Positions 1-6,831 of a stretch of DNA of 10,240 bases are shown here, piece after piece; the first letter of the stretch is position 1; each line of letters starts with the position of its first letter. Position numbers and translations under genes: made by a program. Origin of the DNA: Tetmemena sp. SeJ-2015 (Eukaryota > Ciliophora > Spirotrichea > Sporadotrichida > Oxytrichidae); NCBI GenBank assembly GCA_027382625.1, contig JAJKFJ010016144.1, positions 1 to 10,240 of the forward strand, written 5' to 3'. The notes beneath the pieces were generated by a model, which was not told where the DNA came from, did not search any database, and worked only from the letters and a program-made list of their open reading frames with translations.

Positions 1-1990
1 TTGCAAAGAGTCGTCTTGGCTTGGGAAACTCATTGTCAGTGCGAAACTTGCACGCATTTGACATGAGTATTGGTGAGTCTAGTATTTTCTCAAGGAGTGG
101 ATTAAGACCAAACCAAAACCTGATGAGCAGAATGAATCAGAATCATAGATATAGCTCAGCTCTTAGTACTCTTTCTTTGAAATCGAGTTCCCTTAAGCTT
201 CCACAGATAGCATTAATTTTACTACATTATCTCATAATTCTTTGTTAGCAAGACACATGGTGAGCCAGTCAGTAAATCCAGGAGAGCTCTCTAAACTTGG
301 TTCACCAAGAAGAGACAAAGATGATACCATATCACTTGCTCCATCAAGAGCCTCCCAAGACATTTACTCCTTATTATTAATGCTAAACATACATCTTTCT
401 TTTTCTGACTCCAAAATAACTTCAGAGTTCTAAAAGCAGTCTGCTTTAAAGCGAAAACAAGAGCAAGATCTGAAGCAGTACTTGCTCCGATAAGCCAAAA
501 ATGAAGAGTACTTCCAGAAACTGGATGCAAAACTCAAAAGGATAGAAGAAATTGATAGAGAGAATTAGGAAGACGCAGAGTACAGATAGGCACTTAAGGA
601 ATAGAAGAGGCAAGAGCGCATCAAGAGAAAGTTAGAGGAAAAGGAAAGAGAAGCAAGAGAGAGGGAGCAGAGAGCCAAAGCATTGGAGGAAGAGAGATTG
701 AAGCAACTCTAAGAGAAAGAAGAATAGTTTCAGCAGCAGGCCAAAGAAGCTAAACACAAATACGACTTGGAGATGCAAGAAAAAGAGAAATACAAGACTA
801 GTTAGCAAGACAAGGAATAGCAAGAGTTGCAATCTGGGTAGAGGAGGCTCCAAGAGTTTATGTATGAATTAGTTATAGTTTTAACTTATTTAAAATCCAA
901 AATAGAGTTGGATTAGAAATTAAGTAAAAGCAACAAGAGCTACCTACAAAGGCAGGAAGAAAGATAGGCTTACTTACGAGCTTAAGCTTTAGCAATATAA
1001 ATGAAGAATGAGTAGGCCAGAAAGCAATTTTAAGAAGATAGAGATAAAAAGGAATTGCAAGTCATCAAGAAAGTTTAAAAGACTGAGGAAATGATAAAGC
1101 AGAGGAATGAAGAGAGAGATAAAAATAAGTAAAATTAGTAAAATTTAACTTAATTAAAGATGAATTGATTCAGTATAGGAGTTACAAAGAGACTTAAAAA
1201 GTAGATCAAGCTCACCATAAACATGATGAGCATTTGCGATCAATAGAAGAGTTCAAAAAGGATACCGAGCAGCGGCTCGAGAAGCGTATTAAGAGGGCAA
1301 GATTAGGCAATTCTATGACTGCGCCTAAACTATTAAGTGATCTCGTACTTAATGGAGGCATTTCTAGCTATGATGTTTCAGATGAAGTAATGCTTAAGTA
1401 TGAGCAAAGAAAATTGTCTTTAAACTACCCCTGAAATATATCTTGATCTTCTGTATAAATTGAGAGATTTGAACATCCAAGAGAATTTAAGAAGAGAGTA
1501 GAAGCGAAGAGACTAAAGGAAGCTTTAGATTTTAGAGAAATAGTATGGTTTATAAATAAAACTATAAGTATGCATATAGCTAGAAGATGTAGCTAGCTAA
1601 ATTGGAGAGGGAGATGCTTGAGAAAGCGAAATTCCAAACATAGAATCAAGTAATGAAGCAGAAGGAAGATAAAGTAGAGTTTATGCAGCGAATGAAAGCC
1701 TACTCTATGATAGATGCCAAGGCTAAAAGAAGAGCTCAGAAGGTAGCCAAATAATTAGTAGGTGATGAAATAGATCTCTCTGATGTATTGAATATAAAGG
1801 ATAGCAAGAATACAAGTGAAGGGCTCTCAAATAGTCAAACATAGTATGCTTTAGATTTAATTAATAACTGTAATTTTTTAAGCTGTAGAGAATAAGAAAC
1901 TGTTGTGATCTTTTAGATAGGAGGGAGGATATTTGGAGTCTTAAAAATTTTCATACCCAGTTTAGGGGCACTAATTATAAGATATTGTGA
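1..1990 (+). CDS. Coiled-coil protein, 5'-partial, interrupted by seven IESs
   Basis: The gene enters the window already open (first full codon at base 3) and ends at TGA 1988-1990. Deleting seven pointer-flanked inserts (275 bp in total) leaves one uninterrupted frame of 570 residues; without deletion the frame breaks five times. The first 150 or so residues are S/N/R-rich and probably disordered. The rest is very rich in K, E, Q and R with heptad-like runs (for example QRAKALEEERLKQLQ), so a long, probably interrupted, coiled coil is likely. A short less charged patch (about 1300-1400) contains TAPKLLSDLVLNGGIS. The tail reads RREDIWSLKNFHTQF. Many glutamines are TAA or TAG. I do not recognise a family; a trichohyalin-like, cytoskeletal or ciliary structural role is only a guess from composition. 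The next gene starts 86 bp downstream on the same strand. Confidence 0.85.
208..245. other. IES 1 (38 bp, pointer TAGCA)
   Basis: TAGCA occurs at 208-212 and again at 246-250. The AT-rich 38 bp between shifts the frame (38 mod 3 = 2). Removal joins ...LKLPQIA to RHMVSQSV..., moving cleanly from the upstream frame to the one used by the coiled coil. Confidence 0.88.
366..407. other. IES 2 (42 bp, pointer ACTCC)
   Basis: ACTCC at 366-370 and 408-412 flanks an AT-rich stretch encoding an out-of-character hydrophobic run (LLLMLNIHLSFS). Its length is a multiple of three and it has no in-frame TGA, so retention would not break the frame. Removal gives DIYSKITSEFQKQ. The support is composition and pointer only. 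Confidence 0.7.
853..903. other. IES 3 (51 bp, pointer AGAGTT)
   Basis: AGAGTT at 853-858 and 904-909. The insert encodes a hydrophobic run (YELVIVLTYL) in the middle of a charged coiled coil. Removal gives RRLQELDQKLSKSNK, which continues the heptads. The insert is in frame and free of TGA. Confidence 0.85.
1117..1157. other. IES 4 (41 bp, pointer AGAT)
   Basis: AGAT at 1117-1120 and 1158-1161. The 41 bp are nearly pure A/T and contain a tandem 9-bp repeat AGTAAAATT at 1128-1145. Removal converts a frame ending at a TGA near 1166 into ...RNEERDELIQYRSYKETQK. Confidence 0.9.
1411..1456. other. IES 5 (46 bp, pointer AAATTG)
   Basis: AAATTG at 1411-1416 and 1457-1462. The upstream frame hits TGA within the insert at 1432. 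Removal gives KYEQRKLRDLNIQENLRRE in one frame. A tempting open stretch inside (TPEIYLDLL) is IES sequence, not protein. Confidence 0.9.
1542..1566. other. IES 6 (25 bp, pointer AGTATG)
   Basis: AGTATG at 1542-1547 and 1567-1572. This is a very short AT-rich insert; removal gives ILEKQYAYSQKMQLAKLERE and corrects the frame (25 mod 3 = 1). Confidence 0.9.
1866..1897. other. IES 7 (32 bp, pointer AACTGT)
   Basis: AACTGT at 1866-1871 and 1898-1903. Removal changes the frame so that the gene ends at TGA 1988 after a charged tail; without removal no TGA occurs before the next gene begins. Confidence 0.85.
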
Positions 1991-2076
1991 TTCATAAAAT
2001 TATAAGCAGCAATCTAAAGCAATAATTTCTAAAATTATTAAACTTTATAATAATTATCAATAATCTTTAATCAGAA
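1991..2076. other. Intergenic spacer, 86 bp
   Basis: This A/T-dominated sequence lies between the coiled-coil stop and the Serinc ATG. It must hold a 3' UTR and a 5' UTR. If the two genes end up on separate macronuclear chromosomes, both telomere-addition sites must also fit here. No telomeric repeat or clear promoter element is visible. Confidence 0.6.
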
Positions 2077-3576
2077 ATGTGTTTCCTATGTAAAGGTAAT
2101 TGAATAATTATCATAAAATATTATTTCCCATTGGTATGCTGCGCAGGAGCAGCTCTCTGTTGTGCTGGGCAAGCGTGCTGTGGCTGTCTTTGCGCACCTT
2201 GTAAGAAAGCAGGAGTGGCATCAAAGAACTTCGCAAAGATCGGGTACGTGTTCTTCCAGCTATTTTGGGTCTTGATTGCAATTGCTCTACTCTTCTCAGC
2301 CAAAAAATTAGTGGATGTGCTTCCTCACTTTTTGCAATGCCCAGATGCCTCCGGCGATACAGATGCGTGTATGGGTCCTTCAGCCATAATCAGAATGAGT
2401 TTCACTCTCTTCTGCTTCCATCTAATCATACTCTGCGTTATAATTACTCGAAACACAGCAGCAGCCATATTTCACGATGGTTGCTGGTTCGCCAAGTTTT
2501 TAGCAGTTCATAAAATATAATTCAATCTTTTTGGCTTCATCAATAATTTAAGTTCTGATTTTCTTCGTGATCACTATGTGGATTCCAAATTCATTCTTTG
2601 AAGGCTACATGATCTTCTCTAGAGTGATTTCGATAATTTTCTTGCTAATTCAGGCTTTGCTGATGCTAGTTGTCGCCTATAAAATAAACGAGATACTTGT
2701 TGGCAATTATGAAAGGGAAAACACATCAGGAGTAGGTTGCTCTGGAATAATTATCATAGCACTTACGGTTCTCATCACACTTGGAAACATCACTTGGGCT
2801 GTCTACTAAACTCAAAACGACTTAAAAGTGAGATAATATATTGCTTCTTCTTAGTATAATACATTTGGTACCATGGATGTGGCTACAACAACGTAATAAT
2901 AACAATAACTATCATTGCATCTATTTCCTTCTATGTGCTCGTCTTCTTCAGAACAAGAGAAGATGCTTCCATCCTAACCTCTTCTATTGTCATGACCTAC
3001 CTGCTCTACTTGCAATGGTCAGCGCTTGCTTCAAATCCCAACGAGGAGTGCAATCCATTCCAGGAATCAGCTACTAACACAACTCTTCAGATTATAGTTG
3101 GCCTGATTTTCACTTTCTTCTCGCTCCTCGTTATCTCATCATCTACTAGAAAGTCAGACGCCACAAATCTCACTACAAAAATAAACTAACCACTCATGGA
3201 AGATGAAGAAGAGGCTCACAACGCACTCACTAGCAATGAATTAGAGCCAATAGTCAAGAAGGACGGTACTAGACTTAATCAAGAGGACATGCACGCTTTC
3301 CCTATTTCTTCTTAAACTATCTTCTTCTAGGCTCTACTCACTTTAGCTTCAGTTTACTATGCTATGCTTCTCACAAACTTTAAATAGGGAAAAGGTATTT
3401 TATTAAATTTAATTTAATAAAACTGGGGCAATCCAACTTTGTTTGAGAGTACAGTTAATTTCTATGCGTCAAACATTGCCAGTTTTTGGATTAAGCTAGT
3501 GACTGAATGGCTTAGCATGGCTATATATCTATTCTCAATGGTTGCTCCTTTAATCTTCAAAGACAGAGAATTCTGA
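2077..3576 (+). CDS. SERINC: Serinc/TDE1-family multipass membrane protein, four IESs
   Basis: Serinc (TMS1/TDE1) proteins are membrane proteins of about ten transmembrane helices, named for a proposed role in serine incorporation into lipids. After IES removal the product is about 437 residues, close to the family's 450-480. The start is a cysteine-rich N-terminus (MCFPLVCCAGAALCCAGQ). Family landmarks follow in order: SAIIRMSFTLFCFH, HDGCWFAKFL, MWIPNSFFEGY, a cysteine before YNNVIITITI, LQWSALASNPNEECNP, a charged cytosolic loop (EDEEEAH), YYAMLLTNWGNP, and the C-terminal SMVAPLIFKDREF before TGA 3574-3576. ATG 2077 is chosen because deleting IES 8 connects it in frame; no ATG precedes the conserved cysteines in the uncut frame. 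Several hydrophobic segments of about 20 residues are evident. The family is certain; the biochemical role in ciliates is not. Confidence 0.93.
2082..2123. other. IES 8 (42 bp, pointer TTTCC)
   Basis: TTTCC at 2082-2086 and 2124-2128. The insert begins five bases after the A of the Serinc ATG and contains an in-frame TGA (2101). Removal yields MCFPLVCC.... The start codon is therefore separated from almost the whole coding region in the germline. Confidence 0.83.
2505..2550. other. IES 9 (46 bp, pointer AGTTC)
   Basis: AGTTC at 2505-2509 and 2551-2555. The insert separates HDGCWFAKFLA from VITMWIPNSFF, which are nearly adjacent in all Serincs. Removal gives FAKFLAVLIFFVITMWIPN with family spacing. 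A GT-AG intron does not fit: the GT...AG excision is 47 nt and creates a TGA. Confidence 0.95.
2802..2859. other. IES 10 (44 to 56 bp, pointer uncertain)
   Basis: The frame must shift by 2 mod 3 between ITLGNITWAV and YIWYHGCGYNN. Four short direct repeats satisfy this: TCT 2802/2846 (44 bp), TCT 2802/2849 (47 bp), TAA 2807/2857 (50 bp) and TAC 2804/2860 (56 bp). All keep a plausible transmembrane helix, with up to four residues' difference. An eliminated insert is well supported; its exact ends are not. Confidence 0.75.
3375..3419. other. IES 11 (45 bp, pointer AAACT)
   Basis: AAACT at 3375-3379 and 3420-3424. The insert is almost all A/T, in frame and without TGA. Removal creates MLLTNWGNP, matching the conserved Serinc LTNW motif that the uncut reading (LTNFKQGKG...) lacks. 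Confidence 0.9.
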
Positions 3577-3831
3577 TGATCTTTTACAAAGTCTCCCAAG
3601 CTATTCAAAAGATAGATGCAAGTATACCTTTATTTTCAACTTATTTGAGATAGATGGGAAGAAAGATCAAGAATTATTATAATAGAATAAGCATACAGAT
3701 TCCCAAAAAGATAGATAACTAACTTCAAATAAACAAGGAAAAGCTAAGATTTATTTATCGTATTAACAAAGTTCATCTTTACAGTTCATTGAAGATGGAT
3801 TCAGGATACTAGAATTTTAGAATTTAAATTC
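3577..3831. other. Convergent intergenic region, 255 bp
   Basis: This lies between the Serinc stop and the stop of the minus-strand TRAF7-like gene, so it holds two 3' ends. A long stretch lacks TGA on the plus strand, but with one stop codon that is expected by chance and no family sequence is seen. A perfect 14-bp palindrome (AGAATTTAAATTCT) at 3819-3832 abuts the TRAF7-like stop. No telomeric repeat is visible. Confidence 0.6.
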
Positions 3832-6530
3832 TCAATCGTAGGTAGTTTTATAAATTTTAACAGTTCCATCAAGGCAACCTATTGCTAGCTTCTCCTCTGG
3901 TAAACCTGCTATTCCTATAAATGTTTGCCAGTTGCTTATCAATACTCTTAGGGATTAAATTACAGTCATATTTTTCACATCAAAGATTATCACTTTAGAG
4001 ACTTTTAATTATAAAAATAATCTGTATATAAAGATAAATAGACCATTCCTGCTATGGCAACATAAGGAGACTCGTTGTAATCATAATTTTACAAAAGCTA
4101 GATGTGAAGAGTGCTCACTGTGAAAATCTAACAAGAGTTATAAAATATTTGAATGCTAATCTAACTTGTTTTTTAAGCTATGGAGGTAGAAATTTCGAGA
4201 CTGAGATTGTCCTCCTCCTACAATCACCTAGCTGTTTTAGTTTAAGAAAGAACCTCCTTCTATAGCTGCTAAATGACCTTATGCCCCTCTTTACTTCCAA
4301 ATTTGTACTTTTCCATCAGCAGTTCCAGATATAATCATATTCTAACTTAACTGCTCAAAAGTGTTAACATGACTCATGTGGGCAAGAACTATTTCACTTT
4401 GCTAGTTTAAATTACTGATTCTCTGTCTGTAACTTGGTTCTGCTTATTAAGCACCTCCATCTTACTCTAAGTTAGCTACTAATTAGGACTGATTGTGTAT
4501 TTAGAGAGAATCGCTGAGCATGTTTTGAATACTCCAAAGTTTCAAGTACTTATCTTTACTTCCGCTAGCTAAGATAGGCTCTACTAGGCCATTTGTAGGA
4601 TTAAATACGCATATGTAAATTTTAGCATTTTTAAAGGATTGAGAAACTTCATAAGCTTGATTGAAATTACCTAATTTTAATGAGCAGCAGGGAGAACAAG
4701 AATGCACTCGTAGAACTTCCAAACCTTAATCTCCTTCTGAGCTCCAGTAGCGAAGAGCTCATCAGATATTCCAGTTATGCAGTTCACTTGAGAAGTATGA
4801 GCATTTACAATGGTGTTTTATTTGTGATAGGTGTATTTAGTTATGAACTCTGGCTTTTGCTTCTTATTCTTTGAGAACAAGCAACTAAACATCCCACCAG
4901 ATTCTATAATATATTAAGATATAATCCAATTTTACTCTATATACAGAAAGTCTTTTTATCAAACAAAAAATTAAGATTACCTTTCATTTTCCTGATTATC
5001 TTGAGATGGTTGTTTAGGAACCTAAGTCTGTTAAATTTCATAAACCACTATTTGCCTGTCAATTCCGCAAGAGATGAGTCTATTTCCAAGTTCCAGCAAT
5101 CCAGTAACTGTATTCACATGATCTGAGAGCTCCTGCACTATTTCTAATTCTTAAGTAAACTTGAAATACACTTTCCTTTATATATGCAAAGTTTTGGTAT
5201 CACAAATCGTGATTCTGTTATTCTAGGAGCTGCCACTGATAATTAAATGACCGTTTGAAAGATATTTAAGAGTCTCAATACTTCCTCCCGGATAAAGGGC
5301 TTTAGAAGTTTGACATGAGAAAGTAGGATCTCTTCTATAATACTATTCCTTCTGCTCCTCTAGATTTAATTCATTCTGATGCTATATCCCATTTCCATTT
5401 ATTTGCTAATTCGCTCTTTCTCCTTAAAGAGCATTTTCAAGCTCCAATATTTTCGCCTCTCTTTCTTTCAAATCATTCTTGAGTTTTTGAATTTCTGACT
5501 TCGCCTGTCTAAGCTTATCTTAAATTACCCACTCTAAAATATATAATAAGTATTAAGTGATCTTTAGATTCCTATTCACAAGAATCTAAAGCGCTTCTAA
5601 GTTCTGTGATACACGAGTGTCTGTTACTTCTTTTGGCTTAGAGCTAGAATCTCGGAAACTCAAGCTGACAACCCAAGGTGCATTTAACAACAGCATGAAG
5701 GCAGTCATTTTCTAGATGTTTATTCATCTCCCTCTTCTTAATTCTTTCTTAGCAGAGTCTATTAACGCATCTTACTTCATTTTCTGAACAATCGAAATCC
5801 AAATGATGGTGCAAAGTTCGCCTAGCAACCATCATTTTGCAAACTGGACAATTCTGCATAATGGATTCGCACTGATTCTCAAGATGATGATCTATAAATC
5901 CTTGTGAGATCTATTTTTGGCAGTAATCACAAGTTATGGGGAGGAAATTGGATATATTCTCCTTCATTTAAAAATTAAATCGCAAGTGGCCATGTGATCT
6001 GCAAGATGGCGTTTCAAAGTTTTCTATTTGCAGCCTTAATGACCGCATGGTAAGAGCTCAAACTCGCAATTCTTCTAGTGCTTTGCTAAATCCCCATAGT
6101 TGATAATCTAGTCGCATCCAACCTACTTGTAGAGACACTTAATTTTAAGGGACTCCATTTGGTTCTTGAATGGGATAGAAATTTTCATCATCTCTACGCC
6201 TTTGCACCTTAGAGGGCACACTGTTTAGAAAGTGTGAGCATTGGATTGCCAAGCCTGAATACAGGAGTTGCAGAATACATTTCTGCACTTGGAGCACTCT
6301 CTAGGATCCTAGAGCAAATCCTGGCAAACTTGGCAGGTGAAGTGCGCTCCCTCATCCGGATTTACAAGTCTCTCAAGCAGAGTGAGTTCCTATAACTCAG
6401 TTTGCGATGGGAATAGTTTGATTGGACTGTCATTTGAGTTCTGCTACTCTGGATCCTAGAAGCTCTGGCTTATATTTAGCCCTATTGGAGCATTCTAAAG
6501 TAAGATGGGCGAAATAGAAGTGTCAACCAT
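3832..6530 (-). CDS. TRAF7-like protein: RING, TRAF zinc fingers, coiled coil, WD40 repeats; six IESs
   Basis: The product is read on the minus strand from ATG (6528-6530) to TGA (3832-3834), about 801 residues after removing six IESs. The RING is at residues 66-109: CQVC, PREC, SKC, VFC, NSC, TVC, LRC, with Cys in the usual His position. Tandem TRAF-type zinc fingers span about 131-290 (for example CLYKQVGCDQIINYGDLAKH and CTLGCQLEFPRF). A charged coiled coil follows at about 295-340 (KLKNDLKEREAKILELEN). The C-terminal half has degenerate WD40 repeats with strands such as ILASGSKDKYLKLW, MIISGTADGKVQIW and LAIGCLDGTVKIY. This order matches animal TRAF7, a RING E3 ligase in signalling; ligase activity here is inferred. 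It is convergent with Serinc and divergent from the next gene. Confidence 0.9.
3997..4031. other. IES 12 (35 bp, pointer AGA)
   Basis: AGA (TCT on the coding strand) at 3997-3999 and 4032-4034. Removal joins VAIAGMVYLS to KVIIFDVKN, giving a normal WD-repeat strand. An alternative TTTAT pair gives a 23-bp insert with the same frame change but a longer, poorer strand. Confidence 0.65.
4122..4188. other. IES 13 (67 bp, pointer GAAA; or 22 bp, pointer GCTA)
   Basis: The frame shifts between GGGQSQSRNF and TVSTLHIQLLQNYDYN. GAAA at 4122-4125 and 4189-4192 gives 67 bp and RNFTVSTLHIQ. GCTA at 4155-4158 and 4177-4180 gives 22 bp and adds 15 residues. Both restore the frame. An 8-bp repeat AATCTAAC (4125-4132, 4158-4165) is also present but spaced 33 bp, which fails. 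Confidence 0.7.
4597..4634. other. IES 14 (38 bp, pointer AGGATT)
   Basis: AGGATT at 4597-4602 and 4635-4640. Removal joins SIKLMKFLNP to TNGLVEPILASGSKD, linking two halves of one WD40 repeat that lie in different frames. Confidence 0.93.
4913..4969. other. IES 15 (57 bp, pointer ATTAAGAT)
   Basis: The 8-bp repeat ATTAAGAT is at 4913-4920 and 4970-4977. The insert keeps phase but carries an in-frame TGA on the coding strand, so it must be removed. Removal gives ENERQSQYIIESGGMFSC. Confidence 0.88.
5517..5559. other. IES 16 (43 bp, pointer ATCTT)
   Basis: ATCTT at 5517-5521 and 5560-5564. Removal joins CEQESKDK to LRQAKSEIQKLKN, restoring a continuous coiled coil across a frame change. Confidence 0.93.
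5930..5982. other. IES 17 (53 bp, pointer CAAGT)
   Basis: CAAGT at 5930-5934 and 5983-5987. The insert lies inside a TRAF-type zinc finger and brings a TGA. Removal gives HLADHMATCDYCQKQI, restoring the C-x2-C and C/H spacing of the finger. Confidence 0.95.
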
Positions 6531-6831
6531 GAAGCAATAAAATTATATTATAAAAAGTTAGAAAGAAGGTAAAGGAGGGGCAGTATTAATTAGAAGAATC
6601 AGATACTACTTTATTACTTTTTCAAATAAGTAACCAGTTCAAAAAAATAAAGACGGATAATAGTGTTCATTTTGATTTTTCAGAATCATCAATAATCCTA
6701 ATATTAATTCCTTTCTATTAATTAAATTTAATAGAGAAGAGATAAAGGAAGTGGGATTAATCCGCTTCACTGGGGCGGATTATAAATAGCTTAATAACTT
6801 TTTTATTAATTTTTTCCTATTAAAAAAATCT
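6531..6831. promoter_or_regulatory. Divergent intergenic region, 301 bp, with TATA-like box and GC dyad
   Basis: This region separates the starts of the TRAF7-like gene and the unknown gene downstream, so it should hold both promoters. A TATA-like word TATAAATAG is at 6781-6789, about 45 bp before the plus-strand ATG. It overlaps the end of an inverted repeat, TAATCCGC (6758-6765) and GCGGATTA (6775-6782), an unusually GC-rich element here. A second inverted repeat, TCTATTAA (6714-6721) and TTAATAGA (6728-6735), is AT-only and may be chance. Promoter roles are inferred. Confidence 0.5.

Noticed and set aside
291..530. Minus-strand open frame of 79 codons
   Set aside because: It lies opposite the coiled-coil gene and spans IES 2; using TAA/TAG as stops is the wrong code here. 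No family sequence.
632..853. Minus-strand leucine/phenylalanine-rich open frame
   Set aside because: It is the complement of lysine/glutamate codons of the coiled coil and looks like a membrane protein only for that reason.
1421..1456. Open stretch TTPEIYLDLL between two frames of the coiled-coil gene
   Set aside because: First read as protein with a one-base error, but the AAATTG repeats show it is within a 46-bp IES.
2506..2552. GT-AG intron in Serinc
   Set aside because: The GT...AG excision is 47 nt and leaves a TGA in frame; the 46-bp AGTTC deletion gives the exact family sequence.
3577..3831. Plus-strand reading frame without TGA after Serinc
   Set aside because: Serinc already ends at its usual C-terminus; with a single stop codon, frames of this length arise by chance.
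4125..4165. AATCTAAC 8-bp repeat as an IES pointer
   Set aside because: Spacing 33 keeps the frame, but a change of 1 mod 3 is needed at this site.
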